Counted from the stretch's first letter, positions 23,293 to 35,839 are shown. The stretch: 64,000 nt of DNA from Zea mays (GCF_902167145.1 NC_050105.1:137129988-137193987); one strand, 5' to 3'. Program-made: numbers and translations. Notes: generated by a model not told the origin, from the letters alone.

Positions 23293-24064
23293 TGTGTAGC
23301 ATACATGTGTCTTATGCTTTGATCATGTTCCCTTATACATTTTGTTTATTTATGGTGCTCAAGTTGTACAAACTCTCCTCGGACCTCAAAAGTCCATGTG
23401 TGAGTGATGCACATATTTAGGGGGAGATGTGCTACAACTTGATCCTTTGAGACTAACCATGTGTTTGAGTTTGCTTGATTTAGTCTCAAAGGTGGATTGA
23501 AAGGGAAAAGGTGGACTTGGATCATGCAAGACTTCCACTGCACTCCGATGAGAGGGTAACTTACTCCAAGTTCATCTCAATATCCTTATTGCCTTTGTAC
23601 TCTTATTTGAAGATTTTGGTGAGGCAATGGGGTTTAAGGGCCAAGGTTGATCCCGTTTTGGTGCTTGATGCCAAAGGGGGAGAAAATAAGGCCAAAGCAA
23701 TAAATGGATCAGCTACCACTTGAGAATTTTGAAAATAGTAGAATAGAGCTTTTGGTGTCAAAACTCTTTTTTGTCAAAAGTTGGCCTCTTGTGGGGAGAA
23801 TAGTTGATTATGGGAAAAAGGGGGAGTTTTGAAATCTTTGATCAATTTCTCTTGGAACAACTCTCTTTATGTCTCAACAAGTGTGTTTGACTTAGAGATA
23901 GGAAATTGAGGTTGATTTGCAAAAACAAAACCAAGTGGTGGCAAAGAATGATCCAAATATGCCAAATTTGAATCAAAACAAATTTGTGTTCTCATTTGCA
24001 TTGATATTGCACTTCTTTAGTTGCTTTTTGTTGTGTTGGCATAAATCACCAAAAAGGGGGAGAT
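23293..24064 (+). other. Element B 3' noncoding region and polypurine tract
   Basis: No gene. Repeated AGGGGGAG-type tracts as in A; the final one, aaaaagggggagat at 24051-24064, abuts the 3' LTR. Confidence 0.7.
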
Positions 24065-25420
24065 TGAAAGGGAAATGTGCCCTTGGGCCATTTCTAAGTA
24101 TTTTGGTGATTGAGTGCCAACACAAGTGCTTAAGTGTTAATCTATGCCAATTGATGGACAAAGTGCAAATCAAGAGTAAAGGTATGTTTCTAAGACTTAG
24201 TACATTGTTTTGGAGACTAATTTATTGTGTCTAAGTGCTAGAAACAGGAAAAGACCAATTTGGAAAAGACTTGGCTAAGCAGCCAAGATTCTGCGCAGTC
24301 TGGGTGCACCGGACTGTCCGGTGGTGCACCGGACAGTGTCCGGTGCGCCAGGCTGGTGACTGTCCACTAGCTGCTCTCGGGAAGCGATCAATGACGTACG
24401 GCTATAAATCACCTGACTGTCCGGTGGTGCACCGGACTGTCCGGTGAGCCATTCACAGGCGAAGTCGTCGCTCTCGGGAAGCGATTAACGGCGTACGGCT
24501 ATAATTCACCGGACTGTCCGGTGAGGCACCAGACTGTCCAGTGAGCCAACGATCGGCCGGGCCAACGGTCGGCCGCGTAATCCGCGCGCGACGCGTGGCC
24601 GAGCCAACAGTCAGAAGGGGGCACCAGACTGTCCGGTGTGCACCGGACAGTGTCCGGTGCGCCAACGGCTCTGGATCTTCAACGGTCGGCTGCGCCACAG
24701 AAGGAAAGAAATCCGCACCGGACAGTGTCCGGTGGTGCACCGGACTGTCCGGTGCACCAGGCGACAGAAGGCAAGAATTGCCTTCCTGGAATGCTCTCAA
24801 CGGCTCCTAGCTGCCTTGGGGCTATAAAAGGGACCCCTAGGCGGATGGAGGAGCACACCAAGCATTCTCTAAGCATTCCTAAGCACCAAGACTTCAATTC
24901 CGCGCATTCGATTCTTTGTGATAGCAACTAGAGCTCCATTTGAGTAGTGAACTCCTTGAGTTGTGTTGAGAGCTCGTGTTGTGACTTGTGTGCGTGTGTT
25001 GCTCTGATTTTGTGTCTTGTGTGCGTTGCTCATCCCATCCTTATTTCCGTGCTTCTTTGTGAACATCTTTGTAAGGGCGAGAGGCTCCAAGTTGTGGAGA
25101 TTCCTCGCAAGCGGGAAATAGTAAAGCGAAAGCAAAACACCGTGGTATTCAAGTGGGTCTTTGGACCGCTTGAGAGGGGTTGAGTGCAACCCTCGTCCGT
25201 TGGGACGCCACAACGTGGAGTAGGCAAGTGTTGGACTTGGTCGAACCACGGGATAAAGCACTGTGCCATCTCTGTGTTGATATCTTTATGGTTATTGTGT
25301 TTTGCTAAAACTCCTCTCTAGCCACTTGACTTTATTGTGCTAACTCCTAATCAAGTTTTGTGGGATTAAGTTTTAAGTTTTTACAGGATCACCTATTCAC
25401 CCTCCCTCTAGGTGCTCTCA
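24065..25420 (+). repeat. Element B 3' LTR
   Basis: 1,356 bp, TATA box at 24823-24829. It carries three palindrome modules missing from the 5' LTR. Target duplication accct follows. Confidence 0.9.
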
Positions 25421-25425
25421 ACCCT

Positions 25426-25731
25426 GTACACGCGGTTTCGCTGGGTGGGCAGGTGGAGTCGCGCGTGCGGAGGAGTGGAAGGACGCATGAAGAAACTTCC
25501 ACATAAAAAGTGGTACTAGTTGGTTACTCGTGCGTTGCGATGACTCATAACAATATTCACGTAAATTATCTTCCAAAAAGATCTCAAAATTTTTTATTGA
25601 TTGTTTCTGGTCTTTGTATAATATTTTTTATGAACGCACAGATACCATAGTCAGCAAATCAGATACTTCTATCTCTTGTCTCCCCCACTTCCAAGGTTTC
25701 TTAGAGCGGGAGGGGAGGAGAAGAGGCATAC
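25426..25731. other. Pre-insertion block, part 1
   Basis: About 306 bp of non-LTR DNA between B and D. Together with 36739-37385 and 41614-42211 it makes about 1.55 kb that was continuous before D and E inserted. No gene recognised. Confidence 0.5.
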
Positions 25732-26104
25732 TGTCATGGACCTTCGGTCCATGGGGATAGCTGTCTTCTCCGGCGAGGTTATACCCCTCTGCCGCAGGCT
25801 TGGTTCTAGGGTAGCAGCCCTAGGCGCTTGAGAGGGTCATTGCAAGAGAGAGAGAGAGATTGGTTTGATAATGATCTTGCTTGATTTATTCCCTGCTGCC
25901 ATGTGGCTTATAAATAGCCCTATGGCTAACCAACTTCTCCTACAAACTCTCAACTAACTCCTACTTTCTTGGACTTATCTGATGCTAACTAACTCTCCAC
26001 AATTCTCTCATTTCAATCTTATTCTGTAACCTTATCCCAGCTCATCTCAATCTTATTCTCCAGCCTTATCCCAGCCTGTCTGTTGCCTCTTGCTCCCTAT
26101 TATG
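25732..26104 (-). repeat. Element D inverted LTR arm
   Basis: Reverse complement of LTR positions 10-384 (by comparison with 36350-36733). It begins TGTCATGGACC, the complement of the LTR 3' end, and lacks only about nine bases of the LTR 5' end at its inner side. Confidence 0.8.
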
Positions 26105-26455
26105 AGGCAACAGCCAGGCTGGGATAAGGTTAGAGAATAAGATTGAGATGAGCTGGGATAAGGTTAGAGAATAAGATTGAAATGAGAGAATTGTGGAGAG
26201 TTGGTTAGCATCAGATAAGTCCAAGAAAGTAGGAGTTAGTTGAGAGTTTGTAGAAGAAGTTGGTTAGCCATAGGGCTATTTATAAGCCGCATGGCAGTAG
26301 GGAATAAATCAAGCAAGATCATTATCAAACCAATCTCTCTCTCTTGCAATAGCTCTCAAGCGCCTAGGGCTGCTACCCTAGAACCAAGCCTGCGACAGAG
26401 GGGTATAACCTCACCGGAGAAGACAGCTATCCCCATGGACCGAAGGTCCATGACA
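26105..26455 (+). repeat. Element D direct left LTR, 5' truncated
   Basis: Matches LTR positions 26-384 and ends GGTCCATGACA next to the primer site. It lacks the first 25 bases of the LTR and joins the inverted arm at 26104/26105, forming a palindrome of about 720 bp. Confidence 0.8.
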
Positions 26456-26457
26456 CC

Positions 26458-26469
26458 TGGTATCAGCTC
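26458..26469 (+). other. Primer-binding site, element D
   Basis: TGGTATCAGCTC, two bases after the LTR; matches the first nine bases of the tRNA-Met type site. Confidence 0.65.
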
Positions 26470-26759
26470 CAGGTTATCCTCACCACCACCAGCCGCCCAT
26501 CCCTCACCACCACCAGCCGCCGCGCCATCTGCCGCCGCAACGCCCTCCCACCCGCCCTCTCCAACTCCAGATGCATTCACTCGGCTCGAAGAGAAGTGGG
26601 ATCAATTCGTTGTGATGTTCCACCGCTACAAGGAGAAGACAGAGAAGGAACTCCAAGCAGCGGTGCGGCTTCAGGCGGCAGCGGGAGGGTTCCTGACACG
26701 CCGCCAGGTACAGTCCCTTCGTGGGGAGAAGCACCTTGCTGTGGCCTCCAGGGCCACCC

Positions 26760-28124
26760 TGAGAGCACCTAGAGGGGGGGGTGAATAGGTGGTCCTGTGA
26801 AACTTGAAACTTAAGCCACAAAAACTTGGTTAAGTGTTAGCACAATAATTGCCAAGTGGCTAGAGAGGAGTCTCAACAAAACACAATAACCACACGAGAT
26901 CAATCACAGAGATGGCACGGTGGTTATCCCGTGGTTCGGCCAAGACCAACGCTTGCCTACTCCACGTTGTGGCGTCCCAACGGACAAGGGTTGCAATCAA
27001 CCCCTCTCAAGCGGTCCAAAGACCCACTTGAATACCATGGTGTTTTGCTTGCTTTTCTTAATCCCGTTCGCGAGGAATCTCCACAACTTGGAGCCTCTCG
27101 CCCTTACACTTGAAGTTCACAAAGAAGCACGGAGCAAGGGAGGGATTAGCAACTCACACAAGACACTAAGATCACAGCAAAAGCACACACACAAGACCCA
27201 GACTTAAGCTCGAAAGACTAGCACACTAGAACGGAGCTCAAATCACTAAAATGTCGAACAAGTGCGCAAGAATGAAGTGTGAGTGATCAAGATTGCTCAA
27301 GGAATGCTTGGTCTCCTCCTCCATGCGCCTAGGGGTCCCTTTTATAGCCCCAAGGTAGCTAGGAGCCGTTGAGAGCAATCCTGGAAGGCAGATCTTGCCT
27401 TCTGTCGACTGGCGCACCGGACAGTCCGGTGCACCACCGGACACTGTCTGGTGCAGATATCCTTCCTTATTTGGCAAAGCCGACCGTTGGAGTCTGAGAG
27501 CCGTTGGCGCACCGGACACTGTCCGGTGCACACCAGATACTGTCCGGTGCACACCAGACAGTCCGGTGCACCAATGTGACCGTTGGCTCGGCCACGCGTC
27601 ACGCGCGGAATCCTCGGCCGACCGTTGCCCCGGCTGACTGTTGACTCACCGGACAGTCCGGTGCACCACCGGACAGACCGATGAATTTTAGCCGTACGCC
27701 GTTAATCATCTCCCGAGAGCGACGAGTTCGCCTGTGAACGGCTCACCGGACAGTCCGGTGCGCCACCGGACCGACCGGTGAATTTTAGCCGTACACCACC
27801 GTCGAAGTCCCGAGAGCAGCCTGTTCGCCAGAGCCAGCCTGGCGCACCGGACACTGTCCGGTGCACCACCGGACAGTCCGGTGCACCCAGACCGAGCAGA
27901 CTTTGGCTGAACAAAGCCATGTCATTTCCAATTCAATTTTTCCTGTTTCCAGCACTTAGATGCAATACATTAGTCCATAAAACAATGTACTAAGTCTAGA
28001 AACATACCTTTTGACTTGATTTGCACTTTGTTCACCATATTGCATAGATCAACATAAAAGCACTCGCGTTGGCACTCAATCACCAAAATACTTAGAAATG
28101 GCCCAAGGGCACATTTCCCTTTCA
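26760..28124 (-). repeat. Element C 3' LTR
   Basis: 1,365 bp, TATA box on the minus strand at 27340-27346. It holds about 80 bp of palindromic modules that the 5' LTR lacks, in three blocks (near 27510-27560, 27740-27770 and 27860-27880). Confidence 0.9.
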
Positions 28125-28908
28125 ATCTCCCCCTTTTTGGTGATTTATGCCAACACAACATAAAGCAACTAGAACAAGTGCAATATCAATGCAAATGAAA
28201 ACCAAAAGTTGTTTTGAATCAATTTTGGCATATATGGATCACTCTTTGCCACCACTTGGTTTGTTTTTGCAAATCAAACTCAAATTCCTATCTCTAAGTC
28301 AAATCCACTTGTAGAGACATAAAGAGAGGTATTCCAAAGGAAATTGATCAAGGATTTCAAAAACTCCCCCTTTTTCCCATAATCAACACTTCTCCCCACA
28401 AGAGGCCAACCTTTGACAAAAGAGATAATAAAAGAGTTTTGACAAACCAAAAGCTCTAATCTACTATTTTCAAAATTTCTCAAGTGGTAGCTGATCCATC
28501 TATTGCTTTGGCCTTTATTTTCTCCCCCTTTGGCATCAAGCACCAAAACGGGATCAATCTTGGCCCTTTAACCCCATTGCCTCACCAAAATCTTCAAATA
28601 AGAATACAAAGGCAATAAGAGTAGATGAACTTGGAATAAATTACCCTCTCATCGGAGTGCAGTGGAAGTCTTTCATGGTCCAAGTCCACCTTTTCCCTTT
28701 CAAATCTCCTTTGAGACTAAAACAAGCAAACTCAAGCACACGGTTAGTCTCAAAGGGTCAAGTTGTAGCACAGCTCCCCCTAAATATGTGCATCACTTGC
28801 AAAAGGACTTGTGAGGTCCAGGGAGTGTTTGTACAACTTGAGCACCATACATAAGCAACAAATGCAGAAGGAACATGATCAAAGGCATAAACACATGTAT
28901 GCTATAAA
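28125..28908 (-). other. Element C 3' noncoding region with polypurine tracts
   Basis: No gene. The primer tract (minus strand aaaaagggggagat) is 28125-28138; further tracts of the same type lie at about 28366, 28524 and 28778. Confidence 0.7.
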
Positions 28909-31900
28909 TCAATCCAAGTTCCATGAATCCAGGACATTTAGCTCACTACGCAGCCTGCAAAAGGTCTTTTCATCTAAAGGCTTAGTGAAGATATCGGCTA
29001 GCTGGTTCTCGGTGCTAACATCAAACACTTCGATATCTCCCTTTTGCTGGTGGTCTCTCAAAAAGTGATGCCGGATGTCAATGTGCTTTGTGCGGCTGTG
29101 CTCAACAGGATTTTCCGCTATTCGGATAGCACTCTCATTGTCACATAGGAGTGGGACTTTGCTCAGATTGTAGCCAAAGTCCCAGAGGGTTTGCCTCATC
29201 CAAAGTAGTTGCGCACAACACTGTCCTGCGGCAACGTACTCGGCCTCAGCGGTGGATAGGGCAACAGAAGTTTGTTTCTTGGAGTTCCACGACACCAGGG
29301 ACCTTCCTAAGAATTGGCACGTCCCTGATGTACTCTTCCTATCGACCTTACATCCAGCATAGTCGGAATCTGAGTATCCAATCAAGTCAAAGTTAGACCC
29401 CTTTGGGTACCAGATCCCGAAGCAAGGCGTAGCGACTAAATATCTAAGAATTCGCTTCACGGCCACTAAGTGACACTCCTTAGGATCGGATTGAAATCTA
29501 GCACACATGCATACACTAAGCATAATATCCGGTCTACTAGCACATAAATAAAGCAACGAACCTATCATGGATCGGTATGCTTTTTGAGCAACGGACTTAC
29601 CTCCTTTGTTGAGGTCCGTGTGTCCGTCGGTTCCCATCGGAGTCTTTGCGGGCTTGGCGTCCTTCAACCCAAACCGCTTTAGCAAGTCTTGCATGTACTT
29701 CGTTTGGGAGATGAAAGTGCCGTCTTTGAGTTGCTTCACTTGGAACCCAAGGAAGTAGTTCAACTCGCCCATCATCGACATCTCGAATTTCTGCGTCATC
29801 ACCCTGCTGAACTCTTCACAAGACTTTTGGTTAGTAGAACCAAATATTATGTCATCGACATAAATTTGGCATACAAAAAGATCACCATCGCAAGTCTTAG
29901 TGAAAAGAGTTGGATCGACTTTCCCAACCTTGAAAGCATTAGCAATTAAAAAGTCTCTAAGGCATTCATACCATGCTCTTGGTGCTTGCTTAAGTCCATA
30001 GAGCGCCTTAGAGAGCTTACACACGTGGTCGGGGTACCGTTCATCCTCGAAGCCAGGGGGTTACTCCACGTACACCTCCTCCTTGATCGGCCCGTTGAGG
30101 AAAGCGCTCTTCACATCCATTTGGTACAACCTGAAAGAATGGTGAGCGGCATATGCTAGCAATATACGAATTGATTCTAGCCTAGCCACAGGAGCAAAAG
30201 TCTCCTCAAAGTCCAAACCTACGACTTGGGCATAACCTTTTGCCACAAGTCGAGCCTTGTTCCTCGTCACCACCCCGTGCTCGTCCTGTTTGTTGCGGAA
30301 CACCCACTTGGTTCCCACAACGTTTTGCTTGGGACGAGGCACCAGTGTCCAAACTTCATTGCGCTTGAAGTTGTTGAGTTCCTCCTGCATGGCCAACACC
30401 CAGTCCGGATCTAGCAAGGCCTCTTCCACCCTGAAAGGCTCAATAGAAGAGACAAAAGAGTAATGCTCACAAAAATTAACTAATCTAGAACGAGTAGTTA
30501 CTCCCTTGCTAATATCACCCAAAATTTGGTCGACGGGATGATTCTTTTGAATCGTCACGCGAACTTGGGTTGGAGGTGCCTGAGGTGCTTCTTCCTCTTC
30601 AACTTGAACATCCTGTGCTCCCCCTTGATCATGCGCCTCCTCTTGAGGTACCTGTTCGTCATCTTGGGTTGGAGGATGCACCATTGTTGAGGAAGAAGGT
30701 TGATCTTGCTCCTTTTGTTCCAGTGGCCTCACATCTCCAATTGCCATGGTGCGCATTGCGACCGTTGGAACATCTTCTTCATCTACATCATCAAGATCAA
30801 CAACTTGCTCTCTTGGAGAGCCATTAGTCTCATCAAATACAACGTCGCTAGAGACTTCAACCAAACCCAATGATTTGTTGAAGACCCTATACGCCTTTGT
30901 ATTTGAATCATAACCTAATAAAAACCCTTCTACAGCTTTGGGAGCAAATTTAGAGGTTCTACCTTTCTTCACAAGAATATAACACTTACTCCCAAATACA
31001 CGAAAATAAGACACATTGGGTTTGTTACCAGTTAGCAGCTCATATGAAGTCTTCTTGAGGCGGTGAAGGTAGACCCTGTTGATGGCGTGGCAAGCCGTGT
31101 TCACGGCTTCCGACCAAAAACGCTCGGGGGTCTTGAACTCTCCAAGCATAGTCCTCGCCATATCGATGAGCGTCCTGTTCTTCCTCTCTACCACACCATT
31201 TTGCTGAGGTGTGTAGGGAGCGGAGAACTCGTGCTTGATCCCCTCCTCCTCAAGGAACTCCTCCACTTGAAGATTCTTGAATTCGGACCCGTTGTCGCTC
31301 CTTATCTTCTTCACCTTGAGCTCAAACTCATTTTGAGCTCTCCTGAGGAAGCGCTTGAGGGTCCCTTGGGTTTCAGATTTATCCTGCAAAAAGAATACCC
31401 AAGTGAAGCGGGAAAAATCATCAACTATAACAAGACCATACTTACTTCCTCCTATACTAAGATAGGCGACGGGTCCGAAGAGGTCCAAATGAAGCATCTC
31501 CAAGGGTCTTGATGTGGTCATCACATTTTTGGTGTGATGAGTGCCTCCCACCTGTTTCCCTGCTTGACAAGCTGCACAAGGTCTATCTTTTTTCGAAATG
31601 TACATTAGTTAGACCTATCACGTGTTCTCCCTTTAGAAGCTTGTGGAGGTTCTTCATCCCCACATGTGCTAAGCGGCGATGCCACAACCAGCCCATGCAA
31701 GTCTTAGCCATTAAGCATGCATCTAGACCGGCCTCTTCTTTTGCAAAATCAACCAAATAAAGTTTGCCGTCTAGTACACCCTTAAAAGCTAGTGAACCAT
31801 CACATCTTCTAAAGACAGACACATCTACATTTGTGAATAGACAATTATATCCCATATTGCATAATTGACTAACAAATAACAAATTATATCCAAGCGACTC

Positions 31901-32107
31901 AACTAAAAACACATTAGAAATAGAGTGCTCGGATGAAATAGCAATTTTACCTAACCCTTTTACCTTGCCTTGGTTCCCATCACCAAATATTATTGAATCT
32001 TGGGGATCCTTATTCTTGACGTAGGAAGAGAACATCCTCTTTTCCCCCGTCATGTGGTTTGTGCATCCGCTGTCGATAATCCAGCTTGAACCCCCGGATG
32101 CATAAAC
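28909..32107 (-). pseudogene. pol: Element C pol, frameshift and nonsense codon
   Basis: Begins after a TTGCAG on the minus strand (exon-like start at 32107) with protease [10 protein letters not shown]. An extra A in an A-run near 31588-31593 shifts the frame before the CAACQAGK part of the integrase zinc region; the second part runs from there through integrase ([18 protein letters not shown]) to a TAA at 30061-30063, a CAA-to-TAA change just before the PPGFEDE motif. The rest encodes reverse transcriptase (YVDD) and RNase H to the stop at 28909-28911. Confidence 0.85.
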
Positions 32108-32120
32108 CTGCAAGGCAAAT

Positions 32121-34505
32121 TTAGGCTTGGGTCTTAGGTATCCAACTCTTGTTGGGTCCTACAAGGTTAGTCATAATTGTCTTAGGGACCCAAATGCAAG
32201 TTTTATCTCCCTTGCATCTTACCCCTAACTTCCTAGCAATCACTTTCTTATTTTTCCTATAAATGGCAAAAGAAGCATTGCAAGCATGATATATTGTAGA
32301 TGGTTCATTAACTTCCCTAGGAACATTAACAACATTTCTCTTAGGCATATTATGAACAACATTTCTCCTACCAACATTTCTATCATGCGCATAGGAAGAA
32401 CTAGAGGCAAACATGGCATGAGAATCGAAAGCATCATATGCATTATAACTCCTATAAGCATTTCTAGATTGTCTCCTGTCATGGTACATAAAAGCATGGT
32501 TCTTTTGCACACTATTAGCCATAGGGGCCTTCCCTTTCTCCTTGGCGGAGATGGGAGCCTTATGGCTTGTTAAGTTCTTGGCTTCTCTCTTGAAGCCAAG
32601 ACCATCCTTAATTGAAGGGTGTCTACCAATCATGTAGGCATCCCTTGCAAATTTTAATTTGTCAAATTCACTCTTGCTAGCCTTAAGTTGAGCATTAAGA
32701 CTAGCTACTTCATCATTTAGTTTGGAAATGCACTCTAGGTGTTCACTACAAGTATCAACATTAAGATCTTTACACCTAGTGCAAACATGTTCTACACAAG
32801 AGTTAGATTTGCTAGCTACTTCTAGTTTAGCATTCAAATCATCATTAACACCTTTTAAAGTAGCAATGGTTTCATGACAAGTAGATAGTTCATAAGAAAG
32901 CATTTCATTTCTTTTAACTTCTAAAGCATGAGCTTTTTGTGCCTCTACAAATTTGTCATGTTCTTCATACAACAAATCCTCTTGCTTTTCTAAAAGTCTA
33001 TCCTTTTCATTCAAGGCATCAATTAACTCATTAATTTTGCCAATTTTAATTCTATCCAAACCTTTAAATAAACTAGAATAGTCTATCTCATCGTCATCAC
33101 TAGAATCATCACTTGAAGAAGCATAAGTGGTATCCCGAGTACATACCTTCTTCTCCTTCGCCATGAGGCATGTGTGATGCTCGTTGGGGAAGAGGGATGA
33201 CTTGTTGAAGGCAGTGGCGGCGAGTCCTTCATTGTCGGAGTCGGAGGAGGAGCAATCCGAATCCCACTCCTTTCCTATATGTGCCTCGCCCTTGGCCTTC
33301 TTGTAATTCTTCTTCTTTTCCCTCTTGTTTCCTTTTTCCTGGTCACTATCATTATCAGGACAGTTAGCAATAAAATGACCAAGCTTACCACATTTGAAGC
33401 ATGAGCGCTTCCCCTTTGACTTGGTCTTGCTTGGCTGTCCCTTGTGACCTTTAAGCACCGTCTTGAAGCGCTTGATGATGAGGGCCATCTCTTCATCATT
33501 GAGCCCTGCCGCCTCAACTTGCGCCACCTTGCTAGGTAACGCCTCCTTGCTTCTCGTTGCCTTGAGAGCAACGGGTTGAGGCTCATTGATTGGACCATTC
33601 AGTGCGTCGTCCACGTACCTCGCCTCCTTGATCATCATTCGCCCGCTTACGAATTTTCCAAGGACTTCTTCGGGCGACATTTTGGCGTACCTGGGATTCT
33701 CACGAATATTATTCACCAAATGTGGATCAAGAACGGTAAAGGACCTTAGCATTAGTCGGACGACGTCGTGGTCCGTCCATCGCGTGCTTCCGTAGCTCCT
33801 TATTTTGTTGATGAGGGTCTTGAGCCGGTTGTATGTTTGGGTTGGCTCCTCGCCCCTTATCATCGTGAATCGTCCAAGCTCGCCCTCCACCAACTCCATC
33901 TTGGTGAGCAAGGTGACGTCGTTCCCCTCATGAGAGATCTTGAGGGTGTCCCAGATCTGCTTGGCATTGTCCAGGCCGCTCACTTTATGGTACTCGTCCC
34001 TGCACAAGGAGGCTAACAACACAGTAGTAGCTTGTGCATTTCTATGAATCTGTTCATTAATAAAAATAGGACTATCCGAGCTATCAAACTTCATTCCATT
34101 CTCAACAATCTCCCATATGCTTGGATGGAGAGAGAACAAATGACTACGCATTTTGTGACTCCAAAATCCGTAGTCCTCCCTATCAAAGTGTGGAGGCTTG
34201 CCGAGAGGAATGGAAAGTAAATGTGAATTTGAACTTTGAGGAATACGCGAATAATCGAAAGAAAAGTTTGAGTTAACCGTCTTTCGTTTGTCGTAGTCGT
34301 GGTCGTCGTTGTCCTTATGGGAAGAAGTGGACTCATCACTGTCGTCGTAGTAGACGATCTCCTTGATGCGTCTCGTCTTCTTCTTCCTTCCATCTTTGCG
34401 TCTATGGCCCGAGCCCGAGTCGGTAGGCTTATCATCCTTAGGCTCGTTGACGAAGGACTCCTTCTCTTTGTCGTTGATCACGATTCCCTTCCCCTTAGGA
34501 TCCAT
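32121..34505 (-). CDS. gag: Element C gag (794 aa)
   Basis: Open frame colinear with A gag: charged N terminus, Copia gag region, zinc knuckle (CFKCGKLGHFIANC), acidic linker, long coiled coil with CTRCKDLNVDTC, C-terminal NKSWIPKTQA. No defects seen. The stop lies about 14 bases before the start of pol, which is in another frame. Confidence 0.88.
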   Translation of the reverse strand: MDPKGKGIVINDKEKESFVNEPKDDKPTDSGSGHRRKDGRKKKTRRIKEIVYYDDSDESTSSHKDNDDHDYDKRKTVNSNFSFDYSRIPQSSNSHLLSIPLGKPPHFDREDYGFWSHKMRSHLFSLHPSIWEIVENGMKFDSSDSPIFINEQIHRNAQATTVLLASLCRDEYHKVSGLDNAKQIWDTLKISHEGNDVTLLTKMELVEGELGRFTMIRGEEPTQTYNRLKTLINKIRSYGSTRWTDHDVVRLMLRSFTVLDPHLVNNIRENPRYAKMSPEEVLGKFVSGRMMIKEARYVDDALNGPINEPQPVALKATRSKEALPSKVAQVEAAGLNDEEMALIIKRFKTVLKGHKGQPSKTKSKGKRSCFKCGKLGHFIANCPDNDSDQEKGNKREKKKNYKKAKGEAHIGKEWDSDCSSSDSDNEGLAATAFNKSSLFPNEHHTCLMAKEKKVCTRDTTYASSSDDSSDDDEIDYSSLFKGLDRIKIGKINELIDALNEKDRLLEKQEDLLYEEHDKFVEAQKAHALEVKRNEMLSYELSTCHETIATLKGVNDDLNAKLEVASKSNSCVEHVCTRCKDLNVDTCSEHLECISKLNDEVASLNAQLKASKSEFDKLKFARDAYMIGRHPSIKDGLGFKREAKNLTSHKAPISAKEKGKAPMANSVQKNHAFMYHDRRQSRNAYRSYNAYDAFDSHAMFASSSSYAHDRNVGRRNVVHNMPKRNVVNVPREVNEPSTIYHACNASFAIYRKNKKVIARKLGVRCKGDKTCIWVPKTIMTNLVGPNKSWIPKTQA

Positions 34506-34539
34506 CTCTTCGGGCGATTAGTCCCTTGTGAAGAGAACG

Positions 34540-34551
34540 GCTCCGATACCA
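34540..34551 (-). other. Primer-binding site, element C
   Basis: Minus strand TGGTATCGGAGC, one mismatch to the tRNA-Met type site of A and B, two bases from the LTR. Confidence 0.8.
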
Positions 34552-34553
34552 AT

Positions 34554-35839
34554 TGAGAGCACCTAGAGGGGGGGGGGGTGAATAGGTGATCCTGTGAAAC
34601 TTGAAACTTAAGCCACAAAAACTTGGTTAAGTGTTAGCACAATAATTTCCAAGTGGCTAGAGAGGAGTCTCAACAAAACACAATAACCACACGAGATCAA
34701 TCACAGAGATGGCACAATGGTTATCCCGTGGTTCGGCCAAGACCAACGCTTGCCTACTCCACGTTGTGGCGTCCCAACGGACAAGGGTTGCAATCAACCC
34801 CTCTCAAGCGGTCCAAAGACCCACTTGAATACCACGGTGTTTTGCTTGCTTTTCTTAATCCCGTTCGCGAGGAATCTCCACAACTTGGAGCCTCTCGCCC
34901 TTACACTTGAAGTTCACAAAGAAGCACGGAGCAAGGGAGGGATTAGCAACTCACACAAGACACTAAGATCACAGCAAAAGCACACACACAAGACCCAGAC
35001 TTAAGCTCGAAAGACTAGCACACTAGAACGGAGCTCAAATCACTAAAATGTCGAACAAGTGCGCAAGAATGAAGTGTGAGTGATCAAGATTGCTCAAGGA
35101 ATGCTTGGTCTCCTCCTCCATGCGTCTAGGGGTCCCTTTTATAGCCCCAAGGCAGCTAGGAGCCGTTGAGAGCAATCCTGGAAGGCATATCTTGCCTTCT
35201 GTCGACTGGCGCACCGGACAGTCCGGTGCACCACCGGACACTGTCCGGTGCAGATCTCCTTCCTTATTTGGCAAAGCCGACCGTTGGAGTATGAGAGCCG
35301 TTGGCGCACCGGACAGTCCGGTGCACCAATGTGACCGTTGGCTCGGCCACGCGTCACGCGCGGAATCCTCGGCCGACCGTTGCCCCGGCTGACTGTTGAC
35401 TCACCAGACAGTCCGGTGCACCACCGGACAGACCGGTGAATTTTAGCCGTACGCCGTTAATCATCTCCCGAGAGCGACGAGTTCGCCTGTGAACGGCTCA
35501 CCGGACCGACCGGTGAATTTTAGCCATACACCGCCGTCGAAGTCCCGAGAGCAGCCTGTTCGCCAGAGCCAGCCTGGCGCACCGGACACTGTCCGGTGCA
35601 CCTAGACCGAGCAGACTTTGGCTGAACAAAGCCATCTCATTTCCAATTCAATTTTTCCTATTTCCAGCACTTAGATGCAATACATTAGTCCATAAAACAA
35701 TGTACTAAGTCTAGAAACATACCTTTTGACTTGATTTGCACTTTGTTCACCATATTACCTAGATCAACACAAAAGCACTCGCGTTGGCACTCAATCACCA
35801 AAATACTTAGAAATGGCCCAAGGGCACATTTCCCTTTCA
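34554..35839 (-). repeat. Element C 5' LTR
   Basis: 1,286 bp; TATA box on the minus strand at 35137-35143. Shorter than its partner by palindrome modules. Target duplication caccc follows at 35840-35844. Confidence 0.9.

Larger units (their letters stand above)
16344..25420 (+). mobile_element. Element B: Opie-like Copia (Sirevirus) retrotransposon
   Basis: Complete 9,077-bp element with target duplication accct at 16339-16343 and 25421-25425. LTRs are 16344-17641 (1,298 bp) and 24065-25420 (1,356 bp); the length difference is three palindrome-sized indels. Both genes are broken (a frameshift in gag, two stops in pol), so this copy is older than A and inactive. Confidence 0.9.
26760..35839 (-). 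mobile_element. Element C: Opie-like Copia retrotransposon nested in D
   Basis: Complete 9,080-bp element on the minus strand with target duplication caccc at 26755-26759 and 35840-35844. 3' LTR 26760-28124 (1,365 bp), 5' LTR 34554-35839 (1,286 bp). gag is open; pol has a one-base insertion and a nonsense codon. LTR family is the same as A and B. It inserted into the reading frame of D. Confidence 0.9.
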
